The position numbers and the translations under genes were made by a program. From contig NW_020194609.1 of NCBI RefSeq assembly GCF_002865645.1, positions 62,001-126,000 on the forward strand: a stretch of DNA of 64,000 bases. The letters are read 5' to 3'. This DNA comes from Hyaloscypha bicolor E. Lineage: Eukaryota; Ascomycota; Leotiomycetes; Helotiales; Hyaloscyphaceae. Below are positions 25,107 to 36,416 of the stretch, piece by piece. Position 1 is the first letter of the stretch. Each line of letters starts with the position of its first letter. Under the pieces are notes generated by a model. That model was not told the DNA's origin, did not search any database, and worked only from the letters and a program-made list of their open reading frames with translations.

Positions 25107-25943
25107 CTACTTAAGTTCAAGAATCATACCAGGAAAGGCAGGAAATTCCTCCTCGCCTTCAACTTGCGTATGCACCATCCCCACCTGACGAAAACCCAAC
25201 TTCATGTAAAGAGGCTTCCCCATAGGACTAGAAAAGAGAGTTACAGCTGCAAGTTTATCAGAAACAGCTTTCTTGATGCCCCACTCACAAAGAGCCTTTC
25301 CGGCGCCCCGCCTCATGTAGTCAGGGTATGTGGCCAAGGTCGTCAAGCACATTTGACTTTCACCAAACTTCTTGTCGAACCACTCCTCCTTGGCTTTGCA
25401 GATGGCTTTTCGAAATGCTGTCATTCTCGCCGGATTGGCATCTCGGCGATCTAGGTGATCGGATGGAGAATTTATCGCTTCGTTGTGTGTTAGTAAAGTT
25501 CCGGAACTGCTTTCTATTTAACACGACGTACCGGACTTTGCTTCGACCTCAACAGGCTGTATGTGGGATCCTGGGAGTTGCCAGATAGCAAATGCAATTG
25601 GTTTCTTGATAGACGGGTCCTCGTTAGATGGAAGTTCGGCGAGCATGATGTAGGAAACGCCTTGTACTTGATTGGCAAAGTATTCAGTGTATCGTATGCG
25701 GGTAAACTTCTTGTGATCCTCTGGGTAGACAGAAGCTAATGGAAAACGGTATGGCCATTGGGGATCCAAAGGCAGCGATCCTAAAGCAATATTGCTGATG
25801 GCTTCGATGTCCGATACGAGAGCTCTTCGCAAAGTCGGCTTGACTTCCATAATATTTTTGCGTGGCTCGTGCTTCCAAGATTTGAACAACGCAAAGAATA
25901 TGAGGCAAGAGATAATCGAGAGGAGCCGTAGACGTCGTCTCAT
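25107..25943 (-). CDS. GNAT-family N-acetyltransferase
   Basis: Two exons (25,532-25,943 and 25,107-25,450) join in phase across an 81-bp intron with GTACGT donor and CTAG acceptor. The product transfers an acetyl group from acetyl-CoA to an amine; substrate unknown. The acetyl-CoA loop is visible in exon 2 as YMRRGAGKALCEWG (family form R/Q-x-x-G-x-G/A), followed by the typical LYMKLGFRQVG near the C terminus. From the first Met the protein is about 251 residues and begins with a hydrophobic stretch (LSIISCLIFFALF) that could be a membrane anchor. A second Met at about 25,850 (MEVKPTLRRA) gives a soluble protein of more usual shape, so the start is uncertain. Confidence 0.8.
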
Positions 25944-26519
25944 TGAAAAATTTACGGTTCCCGACCGCTTTTTACAGAAAACTCATTCAAAGGTTGGGGT
26001 TGTTCAGGTGCCAGCCATCAAAGCCACGTATGAGAATCGTGGTATAAAATGATATGATCGGATACGCCGATGTAACTAGTGGACGTAACATTATGCACCG
26101 AAATCCACCAGTAAGAAAAGAGCATGAATCCAACAGGCCGAGTTGGTAGCTTCCGTGGAACGCTAAAGACCGGTCAAAGGATGGTTGAAACAACCGGTGA
26201 AGAAAAGCCTGTGGGACCGACCCCGGCTCATACCTCCACGGCGGAGAAGCAAAAAACGGGCACGGGAGGGATATTTTTTGGTTCACCAAGTGGGGGTCCG
26301 AAATGCATGGAGTGGTAAATTGAAGCTCAAGGTGGCAAATGCTATTCTGCTATAGATCAATGTATAGAATGTCTAACACGAGGTCAAGTTCTATCTACAC
26401 CCTCATAAACATCCAAAACTTTACAACGAAGCAGAATCAACACAACCTAGTTAGTACAGGAGGCTCCTCACATTTCTTTTAAAACAAATGCCTATCTCCG
26501 TGACCACGTATGAAACGAA
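25944..26519. other. Intergenic, nothing recognised
   Basis: About 580 bp between the acetyltransferase start and the 3' end of the candidate secreted-protein gene. Open frames of up to 100 codons overlap on both strands but lack domains or splice support. Confidence 0.4.
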
Positions 26520-27013
26520 TCAACCGTAGCATTTGTAGCAGCTAACGAGAGCGCAACGGTGATTTTCCGAACAGAGATACACCTGCTTCGTGTCAACCCC
26601 TCTATCCGTCCGTACTCTAGCCTCCCCGAGCCTGATGCTTTGTTTAAAGTCCCCATAGAGTGACGCCATGCGATGTTTTCCCATCGTACAAGAACATTTC
26701 GTCTCAAAGTTCCCCATAAAACTGGCTTCCCAGATGGCTGAGCCATCCTGCAATGGGACCATTCACATTCTGGCCGAGAGTCCACGCTTGCTTTCCTTGA
26801 CTTGGTACAAAATACAGTGCTTGTAGTGCATCGAACTCACACCAAATGATTGAGTCGTCATCAGCCAAGTTGCTGCTTTCAGCGAATAGAAAGCCAAATT
26901 GTCCTAACGAGGTGTTAAAAGGGCTAACGGGTCAAGCGAACGGGATCGTAGAAAAGTTGACAAACCATTACAAGCAAGAAGACCAAGATAAGTGTGCGCC
27001 GAAGGGCATTCAT
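26520..27013 (-). CDS. Candidate small cysteine-rich secreted protein
   Basis: I do not recognise a family. A three-exon model is fully in phase: 26,966-27,013, 26,841-26,903 and 26,520-26,747, with introns of 62 bp (GTTTGT..TTAG) and 93 bp (GTGAGT..GCAG). It gives 112 residues. The start is signal-peptide-like (MNALRRTLILVFLLVM). The second half carries six cysteines (KCSC, YLC, HRC, VSC, YKC), a pattern common in secreted effector-like or antimicrobial proteins. Exon 3 alone is an open frame of about 80 codons. The model rests on frame, splice signals and signal peptide only; exon 2 in particular could be read in another frame. No neighbours suggest a role. Confidence 0.4.
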
Positions 27014-27713
27014 TTGTTCCGACCTCGGCTGAGCTGCTGGTTTCGTCGGCGGAGGCGTGGGGCATGATGGTGGTGGCAAGGTTTGCAAATGATTTCCTGG
27101 GTGGTTGTGGCTTGAGTGGCTCGGAAAGCTTGTCCAATTGACAAGGTTCGTTCACTCCTTGACAACAGGTAGCTGCCAAATGATGCAGCATTTTCAGCTT
27201 GGAGAGGAGGGGAGACGTGGCGGGTGGCCAGAGTATAAGTATATCATGCCAGACTTCCAACGCAGACGCGATTCAGCATTCACAGGTTCTCCTTTTCAAG
27301 CCTGCGATCGACATGTTCCAGAACTTCTTTCATACTCAGGGTTTTTGGTGACCTAGGCACTTTCCGTCAAAGCTCGTGACCAGTCGGGCTTGCGGAAAAA
27401 ATCCACGCGCAGGCTACCCCTGATCTGTCAAGACTCTCGCCGGCCACGTGACCAACCAACGGATCCATCCCGAGTCAGCCTAACGACGCCCATGCCTGAT
27501 TTGGGCATTGCAGAGTTTCCGGGGAAATTTTCTTGAAGTATTAATGAACACGGGCCTGAGTCCCGGCATCCCCGAGGAGCTGCGGAACAAGCCTTGATTA
27601 ATCATTCCGGCCTAAAAGGAGGGAATCTCATATCGGACAATCTTGGCGCTCGAAATACAAATGCGCGAGCCCTGGCGGAAGTGAAGATCTGTCAAAGATG
27701 CAAAATATATTGT
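27014..27713. other. Intergenic, nothing recognised
   Basis: About 700 bp between the candidate secreted gene and the 3' end of the Zn2Cys6 regulator. It should contain the promoter of the first and the terminator of the second. No feature was identified with confidence. Confidence 0.4.
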
Positions 27714-30299
27714 TCATAAAGGTTGCCAATGGGTGTCATATAGTTGTGACAAGAAAAAGAAGTCATGTTCGCACTCGCCGTTCTTCTTCACAGCGTCGAA
27801 AATAGCGGCTAAACAATATTAGATCATTTCTCAGAACTCATACAAAGATAGGACATTGCCTACTTACCTTTTTCTTTGACTAACTGGGCAGTTTTCGTCA
27901 AAAACTCGAGTTGTTCGGAGCTGAACCCAGCCTGTTGTACGTTTCTCTCGATGGTCCAGTCCATGGCGAATGGAAGGCTGCCTTTGTTCATGTAATGAAA
28001 GTGTGCGAGCATAATATTCGACCCGGTATGCAATTCCTCAACGAATGACCCATAAACGTAACGCGACTTAGAGCAGGTAAGCAGGAAGAAGTGAACCAGG
28101 GAGACAGGAGGTGGGCTTACCTGAAGTCCGTATTTTTTAGCTTGCGTGTTCTCAAAAGAAGTCAGCAAGGCGCAGCTATGCAGCAGCACGAACAGGCATA
28201 GATATATGGTAAGCCATGACCTTTTTCTATCTGCCTTCATAAGCTCCTGTAGCTGCTTGAGAACTTCTCTCTTCAAGGGATGAAGAACGATGGCGGTCAT
28301 AATGAGCTCAATTTGGGCACTCATGACTGGAGGCACAAGCACTTGATTGTAGTTTGCGGCGCTTGGGTCCAATGTTTGTGGCGCCATTCCCAGATGTTCT
28401 TTGCCGCAAATTCGCTCAGATCGAGACTCCATGCGTATTGCCACCCAGAGTTTCAAGACAGATCGCAAAAGACTTTTATCCTTCTCTCGCTTATCGTAAA
28501 CTTTAATCAGCTTGAAGTCCAACTATGTTCTGGATGTACTTGCCTCTGCAATTTCGGAATGCCTGTAAGCCATGCGATATGTTTCTTGCAGCAATTCATC
28601 TGAGTCGCCGATATAGTGACCTATCGCCGTGTTGATATTTTCATCGACAAATTTCAACATTTGCTGGCCTGTCTCTTTCATATTGGCGATTGCGTAAGTT
28701 GCACATCGATGTGACTGTTGCTGTCCGTTGGTTGTCCATTTCCTCTCCAGGGAGTCTCCTTCCACGGGAATGAACTTCCGCACATTGACCTTATAGGTGG
28801 CGTCTCCAACATCCTGCGTGAGCTCGATTGTCTTCACATCAGGGTGCTCCCATTCTTTTATCTCGACGATTTTCATCTCTTTCCAACGTTGACACCATAT
28901 AAATTGTGGATGTGGCCCTTTGTCGAAGAGAGCCGTATCGGAGATTTTATATCGGAGACAAGGGAGTTTTGACTGGGTGGGGTTGGTTATCCCCTGGCAA
29001 GTGATACATGTGCCATGAGCATTGTGAGGGTCTGTGTGGCACTGATTTGGTTATTGATGTTAGTTGGGCGCATGGCCATGAATTTGAGGGACGTACACGG
29101 ATACGTTGCATTCTGCACCTCAAGCAAGCTCTCCTCTTTCTTGTTTCCCCCGTCTCCATTCTTTCCATCAGATCAGTGAACGCTCCTCTTTGCTTTGGTC
29201 TTCGCCTTTGGGAAAGGGGTCCAGATTTGTTGACATTTCTGGAACTCCCCCTCTGTGCAGTTAGAGAGGTTGCTTTAGTTCTGATTGGACTTGAAGACTC
29301 TCTCTCGGTGTGAGGGCGTTGGGTGCTCTCTGACTGTGACTGAAAGTCCTGGAAGGTATTTGCAGGAGTCTCTTTTGTTCTGCAGAAATTAGATGAGCTG
29401 CCCTCCAATATTTCACTTTCATCGTTCACGTCGTAGCCGAGTCCAATACTCAGGGAGGCGCCCATGGAGGACGACAGAGCCAATTGAGGTTGTTCTGGAG
29501 TATGAAATGAGAAAGAGGGTTGATGTTGTGGCGAAAATGGGAACCCAGCATTGTTCGACATGTTCGGGATCCAGTCGCTGCTGGGGAACTCCTCATAGAG
29601 ATAACCATTGCGCTGCTCATATGTTGGGGCCCCTACAGTGGTCTGGTCTAGAGCAAGTTGTCCCCAAGGCTGAGCATGTTGAGAAGTGTCTTGTGTAAGG
29701 CGTGCCGCAACATGTGGTGTGGAATATTGATAGTGCTGCTCGTTGGTTCCAGGGTTGAACAAGTGCCGAAGACAAGTTACGTCGTCATCATGTATAAGGG
29801 TGCCTAGCTGACTGGAAGGAGCTTCAGAGTCATTCCTGTCGGAGAACGAGATTGGGAGAAATTCCTCTGGAAAGGCACCAGGGAACCCGTGCCCGAGTTG
29901 TGCGATGCTGCTTTGCTCTCCCAATTGACAATCGATATTTCTTGGAGCGAGGTTTTCCTGAAGGACTTCCGCATCTGCGCCTCCGCCGTTCGCATTCTCT
30001 GATGAGCCAGGGAAAACATTGTAGTCGCTCGGGGAGTGCTCAGAGAAGTACTCCCGCCGTTCCGGTGCAGTGGACTCATGTCGTCCGTTGGAATGAATGC
30101 CTGCACTGTGCAGACCGGTGGAACCAGACTGTGGGGTATCGATTGTTGTCGCACCGCTTGAACTGGACCCTGGGGATGTCGTTCCTGGGCTGTGTTCCGC
30201 GCAGTCTCCCGGGAAAGCAGCATCAAGGAACGCCTCGTCGGTGAGAGCTTCCAAGTTTTCCCATTCCCCCAGGTACTTGGAGCTCGGTAGGGCAGACAT
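27714..30299 (-). pseudogene. Zn(II)2Cys6 transcription factor with one in-frame stop
   Basis: Four exons join in phase: 29,097-30,299, 28,121-29,041, 27,868-28,066 and 27,714-27,808, with introns of 55, 54 and 59 bp. The predicted fungal regulator has an acidic, Ser/Gln-rich N-terminal 380 residues. The zinc cluster is split by intron 1: RRACLRCRMQRIR, then CHTDPHNAHGTCITC and a further Cys 13 residues on. The zinc cluster is thus central, not at the N terminus. Downstream segments such as LKLWVAIRMESRSERICGKE and LVPPVMSAQIELIM resemble a conserved C-terminal region of fungal Zn2Cys6 proteins. At 28,523-28,525 a TAG interrupts the frame between TSRT and LDFKL, with open frame on both sides. 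A CAG-to-TAG transition is the simplest cause. No intron of normal size removes it. The rest looks intact, so it may be a recent nonsense allele or a sequencing error. Confidence 0.75.
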
Positions 30300-32077
30300 T
30301 TCTCCGGCGAGGACGATGATGGGAAGAGGATCCTCAGGCTCCGTGATAGCTGAAACGCTGTAATCCGGTCCGAGTTCTTACTCGTTAAAGTTAGCCTTTG
30401 TAGCACAGCCTGCAGGTACCCAAAATCCAGTAAGCTCAACTTCACACTTCATCGGATCTCTCTTTTCTCGGACGAGGTGTCCTCAAGAAAGCTTCGCTTC
30501 ACCGGACACGTGAGAGGCGTTTCTCGTCCGAGTCAGTGGTTGAACTGCTCGAGCCTTCCTGGGCTCAAGTGACAGCGCGACTCAGGCTGCTCGCCAATCA
30601 TCAGTGACGGTTGCTAGCTGCATGTACCTCGAATCTCACCGGGCACGTGTTCAGGCACTCACCGGTCACGCTTGTTGCGGCTGCGAGCAGAGCCTCAACT
30701 CCAAATTCCGACCCCGCAGCAGTTTGATTCTATTGGACAGTGAGGACTGGTTTACAACGGCCCATTGCACTCCATCCCTAGACCATTATTTGAATTTCAT
30801 AGGCAGACTTTCCCACTTTGCCTCAGGGCACAATGATTGTGATCTTGATTTTGCTGCTGCCCCTAAAATCATAGGCATCTTGGTGACCTTGCTCGGGGAC
30901 GGGGCCTGCTGTTATGGGAGCTGTCCCACGCTACTACTGTTTTGATTTCTATAGAATATCTTTATATTCATGTAGTAAAATTACATCGTGACAGATATTA
31001 GATTTTCGAAGTGTGTTCTGGCAGTTTAAATACGTCCTACATCTTTGATGTGTCCTTCTGACCAAGGCGCTCGAGATTCTCCAGCCAAGAGCTGCACGTA
31101 TCACTTCGCAATCCAAACACATTCCCTGTAAAAGCAGAGCCTTGTTAATGGTTCGAATGCGTGCTTGGGGACCTATCCTGCTTTATTTGCCACTTCTATC
31201 TCCTTATTGGGCCCCTGGGTAGTTTAGCTGATACTGTGACCTCAGTCTAGTCTAAACCGCAGTTCACTGGTTTGGTCCAGCCTCGGTGTACGTCAGTGTA
31301 GTGTAGTTTAGTGCAGGGTTCTAAACCGCCGGTTGAAATACCTCTAGCAAGCTGCAAATTTATGTGTAAACTGCTTTGCTCTACAGTTGAATCGTGGTCA
31401 ACCTTACCGCAACTAGACTGCAGTTTGAACCCTTTTTTTTCAGTTTAGTTTGTCTGCTCTAAAGAGCGGTCTCAAATTTTGAGAGTGGACTTCAGTCTCA
31501 AAACTGCAGTTTGCACTATTGTCTACCCTGCCCCTGGGCAGCTTTCTGCTACTAGACTTCGAATTTGTCCCCAAATCCACAGCCAACCTTTGACTTTGGC
31601 AAGAGTTTGGGAGCTAGTTGAAACACTACCTTGTATTTATACATAAATGAGCTAACAACATAATCATTATTCTCTTAGGCCAGACAGTACGAAGTAAATT
31701 CTGACAGCATGTGTTTGGGTCTGAATCCCAATCACAGTGCTCCTCACACCACCTTCTTTGATAGGACCGCATCATTCGTCGTCGACGCAACCAGACACTC
31801 GACCTGTGACCTCTAGCTGCAACTCTACATCGCCAATTGAGTCGCATTCACTTATCGTGTGTCATAAAAACGTGGAAAGATGTGGAAAGCTCTCAAGGAG
31901 GCGAAGTGGGGGGGGCAACTGAGGCTCAAATCAACTTCCCATCTTTTAGTCGCGTCCTCTAGCCCCCCTCTTTTGAGAGCATCTATAAAGCCGGCCGTAG
32001 TTACCATGAAATAACCTTCTCTCCAGCAACCAAACCAAAAATCGAACCACGCAAAAGAACCGAAACCACTTCTCACT
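30300..32077. other. 1.8-kb divergent spacer
   Basis: Lies between the divergent start codons of the Zn2Cys6 regulator and the TauD-like gene, so both promoters are here. At about 31,245-31,530 there is an imperfectly repetitive stretch in which words like AAACTGCAG, AGACTGCAGTTT and CTAAACCGC recur in both orientations. A 113-codon open frame at 30,604-30,945 has no recognised domain. Confidence 0.45.
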
Positions 32078-33389
32078 ATGGCAACAGAGCATCACTCCAT
32101 CATCCAAGAATGGCCAACTACCTTGAACTCTACCCTGGTGTGGGACCGCAAGCAATTCACGAACGAGGACACCTACATCCACAATCTGTCTAACAATGAA
32201 AAGGCTGAGATCAATGCCGCACTGAATCATTTCAAAGGTCTGACTCTTAATGAGTGGTGGCAAACATTGCACAGAAGCTGACGGTCTACAGGTCTTGGCT
32301 TGGATGGACAGGAAGTCAATCGCCAGAACTTCCCACTGCCTACCGTCCAGGAGCGTCTTCGAGCCTATACCCAAGAACTCTACCGAGGCAAAGGATTCTT
32401 CTCTATTCGTGGACTCGATCCAAATGAGTACTCCCCTGAAGACAACGTCTTGCTGTTTCTGGGAATTTCTAGTTACGTCGCCGAGAGGCGAGGCAAGCAA
32501 GATAGCAGGGGCAACATTTTTGGTACGTGGACTACTACTACAAGAGGGATTGCAAAACAATTCTGACTCCCCTCAGCGCACATCCGCAATGCCACCATCA
32601 TGAAGGCACCGCAGGAAGACCGGCCGTTCAAAGATTCCACTGTGGCACAGGTATCTCAAGATTGCCCGAGTCCGGCATGCAATACATTTACTAAAGAGCG
32701 TTCTAGGGCTTTCACAACGACATGTTCTGCGACATTCTTGCCATGCAGAGCCGTGCCAGAGCCGCAGAGGGAGGTCGACACTTCCTTTCCCCAGCTTTGA
32801 CCGTCTACAACGAGCTGGCTGTGGAGAGGCCAGACCTGCTCGAAGTTCTAGCCACCCCAAACTGGACATTTGACAAGTATTTTCCTCCTCCTCCACTCAC
32901 CGCCATAAGAATAAAAAACTAATGCTCTACAGCCGTGGCCGGGACTCGCAGCCCAAAAAGCGTGCACTCCTCTTCTACCACGGCGGCCACGTCATCCTGA
33001 ATTTCGTCCCTCAATCACTCGTCGGCCTCCCAAACATGGCCCGAGACGCTGACTTGCCGCCTCTATCTCGCCTTCAGCACGAGGCGCTCGAGGCAGTCCA
33101 ACGCATTGCGGTGAAGCATCAACTCGCCCTGTCCTTCCAGCCAGGAGATCTAACCTTCGTCAACAACTTTGCAATCCTTCACGCCAGAGAAGCGTTCACG
33201 GATGATGAGGTGAACCAGCGCTACCTCGTTCGCATGTGGCTTAAGAATGATTTGCTCGCGTGGAAGCTTCCGCACCCCCTTCAAGAGGGGAGCAAGAAGA
33301 TCTTTCACGACAAGAGTCTGCAGGAGGTGTGGAACATTGCCTACACTCCTCGATTGACATTTGAAATCCGCGAGTGCTTCTCACCATGA
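32078..33389 (+). CDS. TauD/TfdA-type Fe(II)/2-oxoglutarate dioxygenase
   Basis: Five exons join in phase: 32,078-32,237, 32,292-32,522, 32,577-32,650, 32,707-32,876 and 32,933-33,389, with four introns of 54-56 bp, giving about 363 residues. The product should oxidise a small substrate using iron, oxygen and 2-oxoglutarate; the substrate cannot be told. The iron-binding HxD is FHNDMFCD at the start of exon 4. The distal His is in FVNNFAILHAREAF and the 2-oxoglutarate-binding Arg in RYLVRMW, both in exon 5. Segments FKG-LGLDGQ, LLFYHGGHVILNF and the C-terminal LTFEIRE match the family layout. The start ATG is the first in frame. Intron 1 has a GTCTGA donor, less usual than the others. Intact. 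Confidence 0.88.
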
Positions 33390-34091
33390 GTTACGGGAGG
33401 TTATTAGCAAATATTTCGGGTGGTTTTGGTTCAAGCGTTGAATTCGAAGGTGTTTTTCTGATCCCTTTGCCCCTGTTTAAGTCTCGGTACGGTACTCTTC
33501 AGAACTTCTGTTAGTAGTTGAGATAACGATGAATGACATTTCAATGACCCAATTACTCCGTACATTGTGATTCCAAATCTGCAATAAAAATGCGGTGCTG
33601 AATCAATCCCTCCTACGAAGTGTCGGGGGAACCGCCTCTGACCCCTGATTTCTGACTTTGGAGGCTCAACTGTGAAACCAACCCCACGCTGCACACACAC
33701 ACACACAGGATATAAGCCGACCCAATCGGTTAGTGAAGGGGAAGGTGAAAGCGGGGGTCTCGCATGCGTTGGTATGAGTAAGTCAGTCGGCCTCTGACAA
33801 GATCCCAATGAGGAGATTATTGTGCAATTACCACGGAATACCTGGTATAACACAATACATAAGACAGTAGTTAGAATTAGAAGTAGAGCCTCATTCCCAC
33901 TTGTAGTATTCCGAAATTTTGCTCGCTTCTACTTCTTGTCCTTTCCTGGTAGCTCAATAGACATCTTCTCTCTTCTATCCTGCTCGAACCCGTTGATGAT
34001 ACTTTGACCTGGTGCCCTCTCTACTCACTCTTCTCATCTGAATCATCTCCAAACGAGAATTGTCGTAGAAAAGAGAGACTCATATGCCAAC
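33390..34091. other. Intergenic with short CA repeat
   Basis: About 700 bp between two plus-strand genes; it holds the terminator of the dioxygenase gene and the promoter of the kinase-like gene. A CA microsatellite of about eight units lies near 33,692-33,708. Nothing else was identified. Confidence 0.45.
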
Positions 34092-35858
34092 ATGGAGCCC
34101 ACGCCAGATATGTTCCACGCGGTCATGTACCCAACCGCCGCCTTCACCCCGACACTCGCGTCGGACCCCTCGCCACCCACCGGCCCAACTCCCTGGGAAG
34201 CTTCCCCTCACAACCCAAAGAACCGAATAGACAGTCTCACCGCGGTCCTCACACCGACCTGGCGCCTCGACGGCGGCGAGATGGACGGCACCCGCTTCTT
34301 CGCCACCCCCTCGTTTGCCCTCAACCGCAGCCCCCTCCGCATCGACGTGCACATCCCCTCTCCCGCAGACCACGCGCCAGAAGTCCGCGGGATCCTCAAG
34401 TCCCACGCCGCCATGCTCGTCGACGGCAGCCAGCTCGCGCACCTGCCGATCGCCCAGCTCGTGCTCCGCATCCTCGAGCGCTGGTCGTCGTCGTCGCGCG
34501 GCACCACCGCTCGCCTTGCGGAGCTCTACCACGGCATGCCGTTCGGCTCGCGGATCGTGATTGACAGGATCTGCGCCGACATCGACGCCATCGCCGTCCA
34601 CCTCATCCCGAACTACGACGTCGAGCAGCAATGGCTCAGCCCCGCCGCGCTGCAGCGCATGTGGAGCGCCGACCTCCCGTGGCCGGAGGTGCGCGATCTC
34701 AGCTGCGTGCAACTGCAGCGACAGCTGCACGACGCGATCGCGCTGGTGACGATGGAGGGCCACGGCGACGATGAGCTGTTCGTGTTCAAGTCCGCGACTG
34801 CAGACTGCAAATTCCTGTACCACGAGCTCAAGCTGCTGCTCAGCATGGCGCCGCACGCGAACGTCGTCGCGCGGCCCCTCTACATCGTCACGAAGCGGTG
34901 CCGGTTCGGCGGCAAGGTCGGCGTCTGCGGCTTCGTGCTCAGATATTACGCAGCTGGCACGCTGCAGCAGACGCTCGTGGCCAGATCGCGCGGCGGCGGC
35001 AGTCTGGCTTTGGAAGAGAAGTTCCGCTGGGCGCGCGAGGTGACGGAAGCTCTGCTGCACATCCGCGAGTCCCCAGCCGGGTTTTACTCCGACGTGAAGC
35101 TGAACAACATCATCATGGACGAGAGGGCGGACGGGCTGCACGCCATCGTGCTCGACTTCGAGCAGAGGGGCGGCTGGTACAGCTGGAGCCCGCCAGAGGT
35201 GTTCTACACCGAGTATCTGGAGCACGTTGCCTCCTCCCCACACGTTCCCGAGAAGACCAAGGAGAAATACACAGCCATGTTGAAGAAGTGGAAGCCAGAC
35301 TGGGCGCCGAAATCTCGATCCGTTCGTTACTGGAACCCGGAGTTCGGCTTCAGCATCGCGTGGACTTCGCTCGCGGAGCCGGAACGGGAGAGGGCCCAGG
35401 TCTTCATGCTGGGAAAACTGCTCTGGTGTCTGTTTGAGGGCGTAGGGTCTGTCAATGCTTGTGTGACGCCTGAGACGTTCAGGGACGAGCTCTCGGAGCT
35501 GCATTTCCCTGAGTTTAGACGGACGCCGGAGGCGATGAGGAGCTGTATACGGAGGTATACGTCCGGTGCGCCGGAGTGGGAAGGTCGTTATCCAGCTGTT
35601 GTGAGGAGGGGAAATAAGCTATTTCCGAGGGAAAGGTATGAGAAGTTCGGTGCAGCTGGGTGCACTGCTTTTGAGGCCCAAGAAGCGGCTCGGCAGTGGT
35701 GGAAACAGGAGCTGGCTGATGCAGAGCGCTTTCTAGAGAATCGCACCTCAAAGTACGCAGAAGGGCTTAGAGGTAGGAGTATAGCTGCCCTTCAAGATGG
35801 GAGGCCACTTTTGAAAGATGTTTTGAGAGATGTTCAAGAGGTTGAACAAGAAATGTAG
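34092..35858 (+). CDS. Protein-kinase-like protein with altered DFG motif
   Basis: A single open frame of 588 codons, GC-rich and without introns. The C-terminal half has a protein-kinase fold signature: a candidate ATP-binding Lys in LFVFKSATAD (about residue 233), a candidate helix-C Glu in LYHELKLLL, and a catalytic loop read as FYSDVKLNNIIM (about residues 332-343), which keeps the Asp, Lys and Asn of the HRDxKxxN motif but has Tyr-Ser in place of His-Arg. The metal-binding DFG is DFE (LDFEQRGGWYSWSPPEVFY), and a plausible PPE activation segment follows. The first 200 residues are not recognised. Similar kinase-like proteins occur in filamentous fungi with no assigned role. Loss of HR and of the DFG Gly suggests weak or altered catalysis, but the core acidic residues remain. 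Confidence 0.75.
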   Translation: MEPTPDMFHAVMYPTAAFTPTLASDPSPPTGPTPWEASPHNPKNRIDSLTAVLTPTWRLDGGEMDGTRFFATPSFALNRSPLRIDVHIPSPADHAPEVRGILKSHAAMLVDGSQLAHLPIAQLVLRILERWSSSSRGTTARLAELYHGMPFGSRIVIDRICADIDAIAVHLIPNYDVEQQWLSPAALQRMWSADLPWPEVRDLSCVQLQRQLHDAIALVTMEGHGDDELFVFKSATADCKFLYHELKLLLSMAPHANVVARPLYIVTKRCRFGGKVGVCGFVLRYYAAGTLQQTLVARSRGGGSLALEEKFRWAREVTEALLHIRESPAGFYSDVKLNNIIMDERADGLHAIVLDFEQRGGWYSWSPPEVFYTEYLEHVASSPHVPEKTKEKYTAMLKKWKPDWAPKSRSVRYWNPEFGFSIAWTSLAEPERERAQVFMLGKLLWCLFEGVGSVNACVTPETFRDELSELHFPEFRRTPEAMRSCIRRYTSGAPEWEGRYPAVVRRGNKLFPRERYEKFGAAGCTAFEAQEAARQWWKQELADAERFLENRTSKYAEGLRGRSIAALQDGRPLLKDVLRDVQEVEQEM

Positions 35859-36416
35859 ACGTCAACTCAGAATAGGGGCATGGTAAATTAAGCGAAATTC
35901 CGCGAACAACTTCCAAATCGAGCCTTGCTCGGCGGCCTCCTGCTCAGGCAACTTTCGTCGCATCCAGAATTTCGTGGGAAAGGGATAGGAGGCCATCGAT
36001 GTCAGCCCAACGCATACATTCACCTAACCCCCACTGCCTACACCCTTTATCTCCCTCGTCCCTCCCACCCCATTTGCCCCAAGATGGCAGCAATGTTACC
36101 TCGCCTATTCACAACCACTCCACCCTATATACCTCATACTTGATCATGCATCATAGCACATGCTCCATCCGTTCCTGTCCTTTCAATGCCAATTCCGCCC
36201 GTTTCCCAAACGCCATACATCATAACACAGCATCCCAAGCAGGCAGCCCAAACGCCATTATCTCTCGTCTTCTTCCATCTCCCCTTCTCATCTCCTTGTT
36301 ATAAACCGTTTCGCGTTTGTGTACAATGTACAACCACCAGTCCTCGTAATCCTACACTACCCCTCGTTCCATTTGCGAATGTATCGTTTCCGTAAAAGGC
36401 CAGCGAAATCGAATCT
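35859..36416. other. Convergent 3' spacer
   Basis: About 560 bp between the stop codons of two convergent genes (kinase-like on plus, phosphodiesterase on minus). It is pyrimidine-rich on the plus strand and should hold both polyadenylation regions. No gene was found. Confidence 0.5.

Noticed and set aside
30604..30945. 113-codon plus-strand open frame in the regulator promoter
   Set aside because: No domain and mixed composition; position in a divergent promoter argues against it.
31151..31161. tRNA B-box-like GGTTCGAATGC
   Set aside because: No A box at the right distance and no cloverleaf could be drawn.
34080..35504. 474-codon open frame on the minus strand
   Set aside because: It lies antisense to the GC-rich kinase-like gene, has Arg/Val/Glu-rich low-complexity content and no domain; a shadow of third-position GC bias.
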